64,000 bases of DNA from Nitratiruptor sp. YY09-18 (GTDB lineage: Bacteria; Campylobacterota; Campylobacteria; Campylobacterales; Nitratiruptoraceae), in assembly GCF_016593235.1 (NCBI RefSeq), contig NZ_AP023065.1, positions 124,001 to 188,000 of the forward strand, written 5' to 3'. The notes beneath the pieces are model-generated. The model was given only the letters and a program-made list of their open reading frames with translations, was not told where the DNA came from and ran no database searches. Of this stretch, positions 36,672 to 47,542 are shown piece after piece; position 1 is the first letter of the stretch, and each line of letters starts with the position of its first letter. The translations under genes and the position numbers were made by a program.

Positions 36672-37723
36672 GCTCCAAAGACTCCAACTGCCCATTTTGT
36701 TACAAAATAGCCTCCAACCATAAGCCAGATAGCCATGAGAAGGGCAAGAAGTACAGGTTTGATACCAGCTTGCTTGAACTTCTCTACGCTTGTCTCCATA
36801 CCAAGAGCTGTCATTGCCATTGTGAGTAAGAAAGTATCAAGTTGATTAATACTTGCGATTATTGGCTGTAAGCCCTCAATATCGATCAGCATAGAGTTTA
36901 TACCAGCAACGACAATGAACCATACAGCAAACCAGGGAATTGTTATTTTAAATTTTTGTTGTGAGCCGTTTGTAGCAGCTTGTGCTCCGCGAGAGACCAA
37001 AATACCCAAAATGATAAGAAGTGGCGCGATCATCATAACCCGCGTCATCTTCACTATCACTGCGTTGTTCATAGCTGTTTCATTTACAGCTCCACCAGCT
37101 GCAACGACTTGTGCTACTTCATGGACAGTTCCGCCTACATAGATTCCATATGTTTGTGGGTCCATATGTAAAATACCAGATTTATAGAGGGCTGGGTAGG
37201 TAAACATAGCGATTGTACCAAAGAGTACCACAGTTCCCACTGCAACTGCGCTTTTATACGGTTCAGCATTGAGAACCGGCTCAGTTGCCAAAACTGCTGC
37301 AGCACCACATACGCTACTTCCCGATGCAGTAAGCACTGCAGTATCGCGATCTAGCCCGAAGATCTTCACACCTGCCCACCATCCAAGGATAAAAGTGGTT
37401 GTAAGCATAATAGTTGAGACCGTGAGTCCTGCAAGTCCTACTTCTGCAATCTGTTGGAAAGTGATGCGAAAACCGTAGAGAATAATTGCAAAGCGCAGAA
37501 GCTGCTTTGAGCTAAAGACAATTCCTGGAACCCACTCTTTTGGTATGTGGCTCCGCAAGGTATTTGCATAAAACATACCTATGACAATACCGATGATGAG
37601 GGGACTGATTGCAAGAGCTTTGATAAAGCTTACTTGTGATATCTGAATTGCAGCGATGGTAAAGAGTGCTACGAACAAGATTCCATTGAGGGTGTATTTG
37701 ATATTCTCTTTGCTAAATGCCAA
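36668..37723 (-). CDS. YeiH/UPF0324 family putative anion transporter
   Basis: 351 residues with about ten membrane spans. Family phrases include GWWAGVKIFGLDRDTAVLTASGSSVCGAAAVLA shortened here to VCGAAA, plus GGTVHEVAQVVAAG. The family is annotated as putative sulfate or sulfite exporters on weak evidence. It is divergent from a LysR-type regulator, as yeiH is from yeiE in E. coli, so the pair is probably a regulator and its target. Confidence 0.87.
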   Translation of the reverse strand: MAFSKENIKYTLNGILFVALFTIAAIQISQVSFIKALAISPLIIGIVIGMFYANTLRSHIPKEWVPGIVFSSKQLLRFAIILYGFRITFQQIAEVGLAGLTVSTIMLTTTFILGWWAGVKIFGLDRDTAVLTASGSSVCGAAAVLATEPVLNAEPYKSAVAVGTVVLFGTIAMFTYPALYKSGILHMDPQTYGIYVGGTVHEVAQVVAAGGAVNETAMNNAVIVKMTRVMMIAPLLIILGILVSRGAQAATNGSQQKFKITIPWFAVWFIVVAGINSMLIDIEGLQPIIASINQLDTFLLTMAMTALGMETSVEKFKQAGIKPVLLALLMAIWLMVGGYFVTKWAVGVFGA

Positions 37724-37830
37724 TGTGCTCTCCTTGAGAGAATTTTTGCTTATTATTATAAAACCATATTTTTAATAAGTAAAATAAATAAAATATTATA
37801 TAATAATAAAAATAACTGAAAAGGTTGCAA

Positions 37831-38739
37831 ATGCGTATCACACTACGCCAGTTAGAGCTTTTCATAGAAGTAGCAAAGATTGGACATCTTACCCAAGTAG
37901 CCAAAAACTTTGGACTCAGTCAGTCTGCTGTGAGTATGTCACTCAAGGAGCTCGAATCAATTTTGGGATGTAAACTTTTTGAGAGAGTACAAAAGAGGCT
38001 TGTGCTCAATGAAAAGGGACGGGCATTTTTCAATGAGGTAGAGCCTCTTGTTTTTAAACTTAAAGATATCGAATCAGAGTTTATGTCACAAGAAAACAGA
38101 GGAAAGCTCGTCATTGGCTGTAGTACTACAATTGCAGACTACATCATGCCAAATATCGTGTGCGAATATATGAACCAGTATCCAGAAGTGCAGATCCAGC
38201 TCAAAATCGGAAACACTGCTGAAATTTCACAAATGATTGAGCAGGGTCTTGCAGATATTGGTTATATAGAGGGTGATGCGGAGTGTAATAGTTGCATAAC
38301 AACGCCTATTGGTAAAGATGAATTGGTTGTAGTCACTGGTGATAAGAGTTTAGCAAAGAAAAAAGAGCACTTTATCGATAATTTAATGGATATGAAGTGG
38401 ATTTTGCGAGAAGAGGGGAGTGGTACGCGCAGTGAATTTGTCAAGCAGCTGGGACAATTTGGTAGTGATCTCAATATCTATCTCGAACTGCGCCATACTG
38501 AGGCAATAATAAGCGTACTCAAAGAGGTAGATCAAAGTATAAGTTGCGTGAGCAAGATAGCAGTCAAAAAGTATCTTGATGCAGGTGAGCTCTATGAGAT
38601 GAAGATAAAAGGGTTTGAATTTAGCCGTGATTTTTCACAAATTTACTATAAAAACAAATACCAAAGTGAACTGTTTAAAAAATTTAGTCTCTATGCAAGA
38701 AGTAGATTTGCCCAGATTTTAGGAGATAAATATGCGTAA
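37831..38739 (+). CDS. LysR-type regulator (YeiE/CysB-like)
   Basis: 302 residues from ATG at 37831 with AAAAGG 6 bases upstream (a TTG at 37825 is not needed). The N-terminal helix-turn-helix reads HLTQVAKNFGLSQSAVSMSLKELE; the rest is a two-lobed effector domain. In gammaproteobacteria YeiE senses sulfite. The divergent YeiH-like gene shares the 107-base spacer, which probably holds the operator. Confidence 0.88.
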   Translation: MRITLRQLELFIEVAKIGHLTQVAKNFGLSQSAVSMSLKELESILGCKLFERVQKRLVLNEKGRAFFNEVEPLVFKLKDIESEFMSQENRGKLVIGCSTTIADYIMPNIVCEYMNQYPEVQIQLKIGNTAEISQMIEQGLADIGYIEGDAECNSCITTPIGKDELVVVTGDKSLAKKKEHFIDNLMDMKWILREEGSGTRSEFVKQLGQFGSDLNIYLELRHTEAIISVLKEVDQSISCVSKIAVKKYLDAGELYEMKIKGFEFSRDFSQIYYKNKYQSELFKKFSLYARSRFAQILGDKYA

Positions 38740-40123
38740 TCTGTATGAGAGTGTTACACTTCTTGATCAGCGTTGCTACGAGCAGTATCTTTTGCCAGAA
38801 GATATTTTGATGGAGCATGCAGCCTATGCAATAACTCAGCAGATACATGTGCGTTTTAAGCCAGGAGCGAAGGTGCTCATCGTTGCAGGTCCTGGTAACA
38901 ATGGCGGAGATGGAGTAGCCTGTGCGAGGCAGCTCCTCGGTGAATATGAGGTGCATCTTTTTATGCCTTTTGGTGCAAAAAGCAGTATGTGCAAACTACA
39001 GCTAGAGCGCTACTATGCATGTGGAGGGGAGCTAAGTGAGAGTATGAGTGAAGCGGATGTAGTAGTAGATGCTCTCTTTGGAAGTGGTCTCTCAAAACCG
39101 CTTAATGAAGAGAGCCAGCATACTATTCAAAAGCTCAACCAATTAGATAGCTTCAAAATTGCATGCGATATCCCAAGTGGCATAGATAGTAAGGGCAATC
39201 CTATGCCATTAGCTTTTGCAGCAGACCTTACCATCACAATGGGAGCTATGAAACTAGCGCTTTTTATGGATAATGCGAAAGATTTTGTAGGCGAAGTAAT
39301 CGTTGCAGATCTGGGAGTGAGTAGGAGTCTTTATGAGAGCAAGAGCAGTTATAAACTCTTAGAGATAGATGATCTCAAACCTCCCTATCGCACTCGTTCC
39401 AATTCCAACAAAGGTACTTATGGTCATTTAGCACTTGTAGCTGGTGAGAAAGAGGGGGCTGCGATAATGGCAGCACTGGCAGCATTGCGCTATGGTGCTG
39501 GCCTTGTGACGCTGCTCACTTTTGAAAAGATTCAAGTGCCATACGAACTCATGCACTCATCCCATTTGCCGCCAAAAGCTACTGCATTAGCAGCTGGTAT
39601 GGGGCTTGGGATGGAGTATAGCGATGAGGATTTAGAGGAGTTTATGGATAATGATCTTCCTTTGGTAGTTGATGCCGATCTTTTTTATAGTCCTAAAATC
39701 AAAGAGATAGTAAAGCGCAAAAGAGTTGTCTTCACTCCCCATCCCAAAGAGTTTAGTGCATTGCTTCACAATCTCAATCTAGCAGATTTGAGCGTTGAAG
39801 AGATTCAGCGTGATCGCATAACCGCAGCCAAGATTTTTGCACAAGCCTATCCTGAAGTGGTGCTTTTACTCAAAGGAGCAAATCCTATCATTGCCAAAGG
39901 TGAGCAGTTTTTTATCAATCCACTAGGCACCAATGCATTGGCAAAAGGTGGTAGCGGAGATATACTCACCGGTCTCATTGGCGCGCTTCTTGCTCAAGGA
40001 TACGATCCACTCGAGGCTGCAATCCAGGGAAGCCTTGCTCATGCAGTTGCAAGTAGAAGGGTAGAGAGAGCAAATTATGCGCTCACTCCATCAGATCTTA
40101 TCGATGTTATAGGGAATTTATGA
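38732..40123 (+). CDS. nnrD: Bifunctional NAD(P)HX epimerase/dehydratase
   Basis: 463 residues. The N-terminal YjeF_N epimerase domain has GPGNNGGDGVACAR; the C-terminal ribokinase-like dehydratase domain has NKGTYGHLALVAG, TPHPKEF and AKGGSGDILTG. Together they repair hydrated NADH and NADPH. It starts 8 bases inside the regulator gene and overlaps purN by 4 bases. Confidence 0.93.
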   Translation: MRNLYESVTLLDQRCYEQYLLPEDILMEHAAYAITQQIHVRFKPGAKVLIVAGPGNNGGDGVACARQLLGEYEVHLFMPFGAKSSMCKLQLERYYACGGELSESMSEADVVVDALFGSGLSKPLNEESQHTIQKLNQLDSFKIACDIPSGIDSKGNPMPLAFAADLTITMGAMKLALFMDNAKDFVGEVIVADLGVSRSLYESKSSYKLLEIDDLKPPYRTRSNSNKGTYGHLALVAGEKEGAAIMAALAALRYGAGLVTLLTFEKIQVPYELMHSSHLPPKATALAAGMGLGMEYSDEDLEEFMDNDLPLVVDADLFYSPKIKEIVKRKRVVFTPHPKEFSALLHNLNLADLSVEEIQRDRITAAKIFAQAYPEVVLLLKGANPIIAKGEQFFINPLGTNALAKGGSGDILTGLIGALLAQGYDPLEAAIQGSLAHAVASRRVERANYALTPSDLIDVIGNL

Positions 40124-40704
40124 AAAAAATTGTGATACTTTTTAGTGGTAACGGAAGTAATCTTGAAAATATTGCAAAGAAGCTCCATGGAAAAGTAGAA
40201 GTTGCTGCTGCGATTACCAACAATCCACAAGCCTATGGTATACAAAGAGCCAAGAGGCTAGGAATTCCTATCGAGATCATTGATCATCGAGAATTTCCTA
40301 GTCGTGAATCTTTCGATGAGGTATTAGTGCAAACTATCAAACAATATAACCCGGATCTGGTGGTCATGGCAGGATTTATGCGCATTTTAAGTCCGATCTT
40401 TACCAAAAATATCAAAAACGCTATTAACATTCACCCCTCTCTTTTGCCACTCTTTAAAGGAGCAAAGGCGATAGAAAAAAGCTATGCTTCAGATATGAAG
40501 GTGGCTGGAGTAACGGTGCACTGGGTGAATGATGAACTTGATGGTGGCAAAATTATCGATCAGGCATGTTTTCACAGAGAAGATGAGAGCTTAGAGGAGT
40601 TTGCAGCAAAGATCCATGAGCTAGAATACAATCTCTACCCTAGAGTAATAGCAAATCTGCTAGATATATCCCTCCAAAAAGCGTCACTGTCACAAGAAGT
40701 GTGA
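40120..40704 (+). CDS. purN: Phosphoribosylglycinamide formyltransferase
   Basis: 194 residues. It formylates GAR with 10-formyl-THF in purine synthesis. Motifs: LFSGNGSNLENI, VVMAGFMRIL, INIHPSLLPLFKG (catalytic N and H) and HWVNDELDGGKII. The end overlaps the convergent DUF4010 gene by 65 bases. Confidence 0.95.
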   Translation: MKKIVILFSGNGSNLENIAKKLHGKVEVAAAITNNPQAYGIQRAKRLGIPIEIIDHREFPSRESFDEVLVQTIKQYNPDLVVMAGFMRILSPIFTKNIKNAINIHPSLLPLFKGAKAIEKSYASDMKVAGVTVHWVNDELDGGKIIDQACFHREDESLEEFAAKIHELEYNLYPRVIANLLDISLQKASLSQEV

Positions 40705-41908
40705 ATTTTGTCACACTCCAGCCAAGCTCTTTGCCACCTAGCCAGTAGGCAATAGCGAGTTTGACGAGTGTATTTGTGTAGCTTGCAAGCACAATCCCTA
40801 TGAGAGAAGCTTCGAGACTGAGACGTTGCTCTTTTGCCATTTCACTTAAAGAGAGTGTAATTGCATCTACATCGGTTATTCCAGAAATAACAGAGACCAC
40901 ATATACACCTATATTGCCGTAGCGTGTCTCCACAAATGCGATAGCTCCATAGATGATGCCAAAGAGCAGACCAAATTTGATAGCTTCAGAGAGTTGGAGT
41001 GGGTTTTTTTCCAAAGAAGGATTGTGAAACTCGATATTTGTTACGGGAGCTTTACGATAGAGCATATAGACATAGACTCCTCCAGCAATAGCAGTAGCCA
41101 AATAGGGAATGGCTATAACAGTTGCTAGTTTTGGGTGTATTATGAGTGTTTCGATGAAGACTCGCACAAACATAAATGTCCAAGAGATGCCTATCCCTGC
41201 AGTATAGATATCAAGAAGGGTTCTATTTCTTGGATAGATATCACTAAGAGTAATCGTGACCGCAGTGGAAGATATAAGTCCTCCTGCAGCTCCTGTAATA
41301 AGTACTCCATGTCTGTGTCCCAATGTTTTGATAGCCACATATCCTACAAAACTCAATCCTGCAATAATTACTGCCATAAACCATGTTTTATAGGGGTTAA
41401 AGAGGTGGTAGGGACCGATCATCTTATCAGGCAGCAGAGGCAGAATAACAAATGTCATTACAAGTAAAAGCACTACTGCGTTTATATCTGTAGCAGAGAC
41501 TTTTTGTTCGATTTGGCGCAATTTGGGTTTGATTTCAAGGAGAACTATTATGATTACTGTCAAAAAGAGAGCATAATTTTCCAATCTATACCAGACCATA
41601 AGGCCCAATATAAAAGTGATGAGAGCAGCTATTTGTGTGGTAATTCCTACTTTTTTGAGAATTTGAACTTTATAGTAGTAAGTAAGAGCGATGAAAAGAG
41701 TTATAGCTGTAAATAGAGCGAAAATAAATCCATGTATCTTTGTTTCCAACCAGCCACCCAAAAAGCCAGCCATAGCAATGAGGGCAAAGGTTCTAGTACC
41801 CATGAACACCTGTTCATTTTTGAGAATATAGGTGAGAGATCTTTGCAAACCTATCATAATGCCAATAGCTAGTGCATAGAAGAGGAGTTTTAGCAGTTGA
41901 TAATCCAT
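40640..41908 (-). CDS. MgtC/DUF4010 family membrane protein
   Basis: 422 residues with about 12 hydrophobic segments. The first 140 residues match the MgtC/SapB-type domain (IGLQRSL, TRTFALIAMAGFLGGWL) and the rest matches DUF4010 (GHRHGVLITGAAGGLISSTAV shortened to AAGGLISSTA, and GITDVDAITLSLSEMA). Function unknown, perhaps ion homeostasis. It starts one base from the end of the ATPase pseudogene; both concern cations by family. Confidence 0.85.
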   Translation of the reverse strand: MDYQLLKLLFYALAIGIMIGLQRSLTYILKNEQVFMGTRTFALIAMAGFLGGWLETKIHGFIFALFTAITLFIALTYYYKVQILKKVGITTQIAALITFILGLMVWYRLENYALFLTVIIIVLLEIKPKLRQIEQKVSATDINAVVLLLVMTFVILPLLPDKMIGPYHLFNPYKTWFMAVIIAGLSFVGYVAIKTLGHRHGVLITGAAGGLISSTAVTITLSDIYPRNRTLLDIYTAGIGISWTFMFVRVFIETLIIHPKLATVIAIPYLATAIAGGVYVYMLYRKAPVTNIEFHNPSLEKNPLQLSEAIKFGLLFGIIYGAIAFVETRYGNIGVYVVSVISGITDVDAITLSLSEMAKEQRLSLEASLIGIVLASYTNTLVKLAIAYWLGGKELGWSVTKFTLLVTVTLFGGIYLADLLLL

Positions 41909-44900
41909 CTACCTCCTTTTAAGTATCCACCATTCAAACCATTTATACAATTCTACAACAATATAGAGAGGAACTGCTATTTCAAAAATAAGCAGCCAAG
42001 CTTTGAGTTGCAGTGGTACTGTGTGGAGGGCATTTTGCAAAAATGGAACATAGACTGCTGCTACTTGTGCGCCAACTGTGAGAGTCCATGCTAGAAGTAA
42101 CCAAGGATTGGAAAATAAGCCAATAACTGGCATAGGCGCATGAAGGCTTCGGTAGTTGAAGACATTCATCTTTTCTAAAATAATGATACCTGTAAAGGCG
42201 ACTGTTTGCGCTAACGGAATAGCTTCATTTTGTGGTAATCCCAAAGAGAGATAGTGGTGGAAGAGCCAAAGTGTGCCAAAACCAATATAGGATCCTAGCA
42301 AAATAATCATTATAATACCACGCAGCTGCAAAAATGGTGCATTCACAGTCTGGGGTGGTCTTTTCATAATGCTGGCTTCTGCAGGTTCTACACCCAAAGC
42401 CACCGCAGTCATTCCGTCAGTCACAAGATTCATCCAAAGTATCTGTACAGGAAGCAAGATGAGAGGGCCTCCCAGTAAAATATTGACAAAAATGGCAATC
42501 ACTTCACCGGTATTGGAAGAGAGCAGATATGTGACAAATTTTTTGATATTGTCATATTGGCGTCTTCCCTCTTTGACCGCTTTGATGATAGATGCAAAAT
42601 TGTCATCGAGCAAAATAATATCTGCTACTCCTTTTGCCACATCTGTTCCTCTAAGCCCCATGGCTATGCCTACGTCTGCTTTTTTGAGTGCTGGAGCATC
42701 ATTGACGCCATCTCCTGTCATTGCGACAATGAGTCCCTCTTTTTGCAAGATATCGACGATGCGAAGTTTGTCTTGTGGTGCTACGCGAGCAAAAATCACA
42801 TCCTCTTTGATGGCTTTTTGTAAAGCATCATCATCCATTCCAGCTAATTCATTGCCGGTGATGGCTCTTGTTGCCTTAAGACCGATCTCTTTTGCAATAG
42901 CCAGAGCTGTCAAAGGGGCATCTCCGGTGATCATAATCACTTTGATGCCAGCTTCTTGTGCTGTTTTAATAGCTTCTGGAACTTCAGGACGAGGAGGATC
43001 GATAATGCCAACAATTCCAAGAAGCACAATATCTTTTTCTACATCATCTGGATCAAGCTTTATAGAGTCTGGAACAATTCTATATCCGAGCGCAAGGGTC
43101 CGGAGCCCACTTTTTGCGTATTGGATATAAGCCTCTTCAAACTGTTTTTTCATCTTTTCATCAAGCGGCTTGATGCCAGAGCCATCATCATAATATGCAG
43201 CTCATTGTAATAGTACTTCTGAGGCACCTTTGATTTAGGCAACTCTTTTGCCGTTCTCATCGACAATTACCGTCATGCGTTTTCGCTCACTATTAAATGA
43301 AAACTCACTGATGATTTTTTCATCTTTTGGTGCTAGCCAAGCTTTATATGCTGCAACAATCAATGAAACCTCTGTAGGATCTCCTATGGCATGCCATCCG
43401 TTTTGATCTTTTTTTAGCGATGCGTGGTTGCAAACAAGTCCAGTATGTAGCAGTTTCAAAAGAGTTTTATCATGTTTATAGTCTACTTTTTTGCCATTTT
43501 TCTCAAAATGTCCAGCCGGATCGTAGCCACTGCCAGTAATTTCGAGCTCTTCACTAAAAAGCCATATTTTTTTGACTGTCATCTGATTTTGGGTGAGGGT
43601 ACCGGTTTTATCGGTACAGATCACATTTGCACTTCCAAGATTTTCTGCTGCCTGGAGTCTTCTTAGCAGTGCATGGCGTTTGACCATCGCTTTGACTCCA
43701 AGAGCCAGTGTAATGGTGACAACTGCAGGCAAACCCTCGGGCACTATGGCTACAGCCAAGGAGATGCCTGTCATGAACATCTCAAAAATATCTTTTCCAA
43801 AAAGATATCCAATTATGGCAACAAGAACGGAAATTGCTATGGAGATGATGCCAAGTTTTTTACCTAGAACTGCTAGTTTTCGTTGCAGTAGCGTGGGAGC
43901 TTGCTCTACTTCGCTTGTGAGTTTGGCGATTTTGCCAAATTCTGTAGCCATACCCGTTGCTACAACGATCCCTTTACCATATCCATTGGTTACATTTGTT
44001 CCCATATAAGCCATATCTTTTCGCACTGCTAAAGGGGCATCTTCGGGTTCAGGATCTATCCATTTATTGACAGGAACCGATTCTCCTGTCAAAGCCGATT
44101 CGTTGATTTTGAGATTGACCGATTCAGTAAGACGCAGATCAGCTGGGACTCTATCACCAATTTGGAGTACAACGATATCTCCTGGAACCAAAAATTTCGC
44201 TTCTATTGTAATCTTTTGCCCGTTTCTTATTACTTTGCAGTGTGGTGAGAGCATGCGCTGCAATGCTTCGATCACTTTTTCAGCTTTAAACTCTTGGATA
44301 AATCCCAAAATGCCATTGAGAATGACAATGGCCATAATAGTCCAACCATCGTCCACTTCACCTATAGCGAAACTGATCCCCGCAGCTACAAGCAGAATAA
44401 GAATGAGTATATCAGTAAATTGTCGAAAAAGTATCACGTACCAAGGAGTCTTTTTGGTAGCTGCTATCCTATTGAGTCCATATATCTGCAGCCGTTTTTG
44501 CGCCTCTTCATCATCGAGGCCTCCTTGGGGATCTGTATGCAACAGATTGATAATTTTTTCTACTTTTTTTGCATGCCAAGGAATATTGGCTTCTTTTACA
44601 GCAGGATACTCTTTTGGAGCTGCTAAAGCACTTGCATAAAACTCACTTTTCCATTTTGAAGCCAAGATAGAGAAAGTTAAAGGAACGATGATGGTAGAAA
44701 GACTTGATGCAGCGACCAGTGCTGTGAAAAGTTCGGTATCGATAAGTTGAGCATCCAAGAGAAGTTTGGCCACAATGATCTCTGTTGTTAGCCTTGCATT
44801 GAGCCCTATACCAATAGTAAAAGCCTCTTTGAAGTTGAGTTTTTTCATAGGTACCATAAGGAGTACTCCATTAAGTTTACCTACAAATGCTGCTAAAAAG

Positions 44901-45837
44901 AGTAAGATTGCAAGTTCTGGAGCTTTGATGAGGCCATTGAGATCGACACTCATACCGATCCAGAGGAAAAAAAGAATACCAAAAAAGCCGTAACTTACAG
45001 CTCTTACTGCTTTTGTAGTATTTTTGCCAATCTCTCCTGCTTTGTCAAAGACAGGGCGGATGATGATACCAGCTACAATTGCACCTATTACAAGACCAAG
45101 ATCGGTATACTCAGCAAATCCCCAAAAAATGAAGAGCGTAAGAATCATCAAGACGATGAGGTTGACAACTGTTGTTTTTGTCCATTTCGCCAAAGGAATA
45201 AGGATAAATTTTCTAGCAAAAAAAGCAGCTGCAATAAAAATAGCAGCATTGATCAAAACATCTAGTATCTCTTTTTTCATTTGTAGCTATACCGGTCTTC
45301 ATACCGATCCAGACTGAAACAAAAGCTACGAGAAACACCTCGATGACATCGTCAAGTACACCGGCTCCAACAATGTAGTTACCAACTTTTGTCCTAATGA
45401 TATTAAATTCATCCAAAATTGGTACGATGACAGCTTCAGCCGTTGGCATATGTGTAAGCCCTATAACAAAGGCGATAAGCCAGCCATATCTCAAATAGAG
45501 CATAACAGCCACGCCCAGCAAAAAGGGAAAGAGGGTGTTGAGCACTGTAGCTAGGACAATATCGCTACTTTGGCTTTTCATCTCTTTGAGTTCGATGTAG
45601 TCCTATGAAAAAGAGCAAAAAGAGCACACCCAAGTCAGCTAAAGTAGTAAAAATGTTTCCGACAATTCCTGCTTGAAGTATCGAGCCTATGGAAGTATAG
45701 TGGATGCCCATACCTACGAAAAGAGCAGCTAAAATTCCAGGGATTTTTAATCTCTCAAAAAAGCCAGCCAAAAAGTAGGTGAACCCAAAAAGGAGTGCCA
45801 AAAGAAGGAGAAATTCACCTAGAAGTTGCTCATTTAT
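41909..45837 (-). pseudogene. Disrupted fusion of a CPA2-type cation/proton antiporter and a P-type cation ATPase
   Basis: The region encodes, in order, antiporter helices (45.84 to about 44.65 kb) and a P2-type cation ATPase (about 44.6-41.9 kb). The join is continuous in one frame (43235-45280), so this is a true fusion. ATPase motifs are intact: LTGESVPV, CTDKTGTLTQN (phosphorylated Asp), TGDAPLT and TGDGVNDAPALKKAD. Four lesions break it: a frame change near 45600 (after LLFFIGL), another at a run of six A near 45285, and in-frame TAA at 43235-43237 and TGA at 43202-43204, between MTVIVDENGKRVA and YYDDGSGIKPL. The N-terminal ATG is also unclear; the frame extends to about 45837 with ATA where a start would be expected. 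An intact form would have been near 1,300 residues. The open pieces are 45565-45801, 45213-45581, 43235-45280 and 41909-43153. Confidence 0.87.
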
Positions 45838-45934
45838 ACAACCATTTTAACTCTTTTTATTTAAAACTTCTCTTTTTGACATCGAAGAGAGATTGAAGTA
45901 AAATAAGACAAAATATATCCGAATAGGAGAAGCG

Positions 45935-46714
45935 ATGGCGGACATTTTAAAAATAGGAAAATATGAGTTTACGAGCAGACTTATCGTTGGAAGTGGAAAG
46001 TATCCGGATTTTAAAACAACATACGATGCAACAATTGCAAGCGGTGCGCAGATGATTACTGTAGCAGTACGACGCGTCAACATCACCGATCCAAACAAAG
46101 AAAACCTCATGGACTACTTCAAAGATAGTGATGTGCAGCTCTTGCCAAATAGTGCTGGATGTACTACTGCTGAAGAGGCTATCACTCTTTTTAGAATGGT
46201 ACGCGAAGCAACAGGTATCGATATTATCAAGCTCGAAATTATTGGTGATACCGAAAAGACACTCTATCCGGATGTGATTGAGACGATAAAGGCGTGTGAA
46301 GTATTGGCAAAAGATGGCTTTACCGTCATGGCATATACCAATGATGATCCAATCACTGCCAAAAAACTTGAAAATGCTGGAGCTGCAGCTGTTATGCCGC
46401 TTGCTGCACCAATTGGAAGCGGGCTAGGAATCCAAAACCGCTATAACGTCGTTTTTGTCAAAGAGGTGGTAAATGTACCGGTTATTGTCGATGCTGGAGT
46501 TGGATGTGCAAGTGACGCTGCGATTGCAATGGAGCTTGGCGCTGATGGGGTACTTACTAATACAGCGATTGCTCAGGCTAAAAACCCAATCCTTATGGCG
46601 GAAGCGATGAAACATGCTGTCCGAGCAGGACGTATGAGTTACTTGGCCGGTCGCATTCCAAAAAAACCGTACGCAACTGCTTCAAGTCCTACTGAGGGTA
46701 TGATACAGTTTTAA
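45935..46714 (+). CDS. thiG: Thiazole synthase
   Basis: 259 residues. It builds the thiazole phosphate ring of thiamine from deoxyxylulose phosphate, dehydroglycine and sulfur from ThiS. The Schiff-base lysine is K99 (IIKLEIIGD); GSGLGIQN and [11 protein letters not shown] are phosphate-binding loops. It stands alone, without thiS, thiF or thiH beside it, and no TPP riboswitch signature was found upstream. AATAGGAGAAGC precedes the ATG. Its end overlaps the M23 gene by 26 bases. Confidence 0.96.
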   Translation: MADILKIGKYEFTSRLIVGSGKYPDFKTTYDATIASGAQMITVAVRRVNITDPNKENLMDYFKDSDVQLLPNSAGCTTAEEAITLFRMVREATGIDIIKLEIIGDTEKTLYPDVIETIKACEVLAKDGFTVMAYTNDDPITAKKLENAGAAAVMPLAAPIGSGLGIQNRYNVVFVKEVVNVPVIVDAGVGCASDAAIAMELGADGVLTNTAIAQAKNPILMAEAMKHAVRAGRMSYLAGRIPKKPYATASSPTEGMIQF

Positions 46715-47477
46715 GTGTATTGTTGTAAGCATCGATAAATTGAAGGGGATCGACAGTGATCCCCTTGATTTTGATGGTTAGATGCAGATGCGGTCCTGTG
46801 ACACGTCCACTTTTGCCACTGAGACCTATGATTTGGCCTCTTTTGACAAACTCTCCTGGTTTTACGAGAAACTTGCTCAAATGATAGTAGCAGCTATAGA
46901 TCCCTTTACCATGATCGAGTATGATTGAGCCTCCAGCGTAATAGCGCTTCTTGGCTAACACCACTTTTCCATCATTGATTGCCTTTATAGGAGTGCCCAT
47001 AGCTGCGCGAAAATCTGTACCAGAGTGGTAGCTTTTGAGCTTGCCATTAAAGAGGCGCGCCACTCCGAAAGGATCAGTAATAGCTGCGTTTATAGGAAGA
47101 ACAAAGGAGTTTTGTACGTAACTTTTTGGCGTTACTGTAGAGTAAATCCTCTTAGCTTCTGCAAATTCTTTGCGGATACGTTTTAATACACTTTGTGGTG
47201 GAGATACTTTACTTTTAGCTACATGAAGGCGCTCTTTTGGATAGTTTTTCGGTGTGATATTGAGGATAAATTTCTTACCGTCAATGGCTATTTTGCAACG
47301 AGATCGTTTGGTGTAATATGAAAGAGGAATAACGAGAAGATGATTCATTGTTGTATAGGTCTTACAATCAGTTGCATAATATTTATCATAATGGTGCACA
47401 AAAGTCTGCCCATTATGCAAAGTGATAGTCGATGCATAGAGCGTAAAAGCTGTAAATAAAAAGAGAATAAACCGCAT
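46689..47477 (-). CDS. Secreted M23 family peptidase
   Basis: 262 residues from ATG at 47477 (a GTG at 47492 lacks a ribosome site). A signal peptide ([16 protein letters not shown]) precedes about 120 residues of N-terminal domain and the M23 domain. Zinc ligands are in [12 protein letters not shown] and [10 protein letters not shown], with catalytic His in YYHLSKF. It should cut peptidoglycan cross-links in the periplasm; Csd3-like enzymes in Helicobacter are candidates for comparison. Confidence 0.88.
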   Translation of the reverse strand: MRFILFLFTAFTLYASTITLHNGQTFVHHYDKYYATDCKTYTTMNHLLVIPLSYYTKRSRCKIAIDGKKFILNITPKNYPKERLHVAKSKVSPPQSVLKRIRKEFAEAKRIYSTVTPKSYVQNSFVLPINAAITDPFGVARLFNGKLKSYHSGTDFRAAMGTPIKAINDGKVVLAKKRYYAGGSIILDHGKGIYSCYYHLSKFLVKPGEFVKRGQIIGLSGKSGRVTGPHLHLTIKIKGITVDPLQFIDAYNNTLKTVSYPQ

Positions 47478-47542
47478 AAAATATTGTAGCACATAAAAAA
47501 ATTATTATATAATTGTATTTCACACTTCTTCAAAGGAAAACT

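Noticed and set aside
42369..43130. 253-codon plus-strand open frame opposite the ATPase
   Set aside because: It is a shadow of the conserved minus-strand ATPase sequence, has a low-complexity serine/isoleucine-rich product and no ribosome site.
45275..45295. Programmed ribosomal frameshift at the six-A run in the antiporter part
   Set aside because: The A-rich site would favour a -1 shift, but the frames require +1 (or -2), and three other lesions downstream and upstream would still kill the product.
45838..45934. TPP riboswitch upstream of thiG
   Set aside because: The spacer is under 100 bases, AT-rich, and lacks the conserved CTGAGA-type element.
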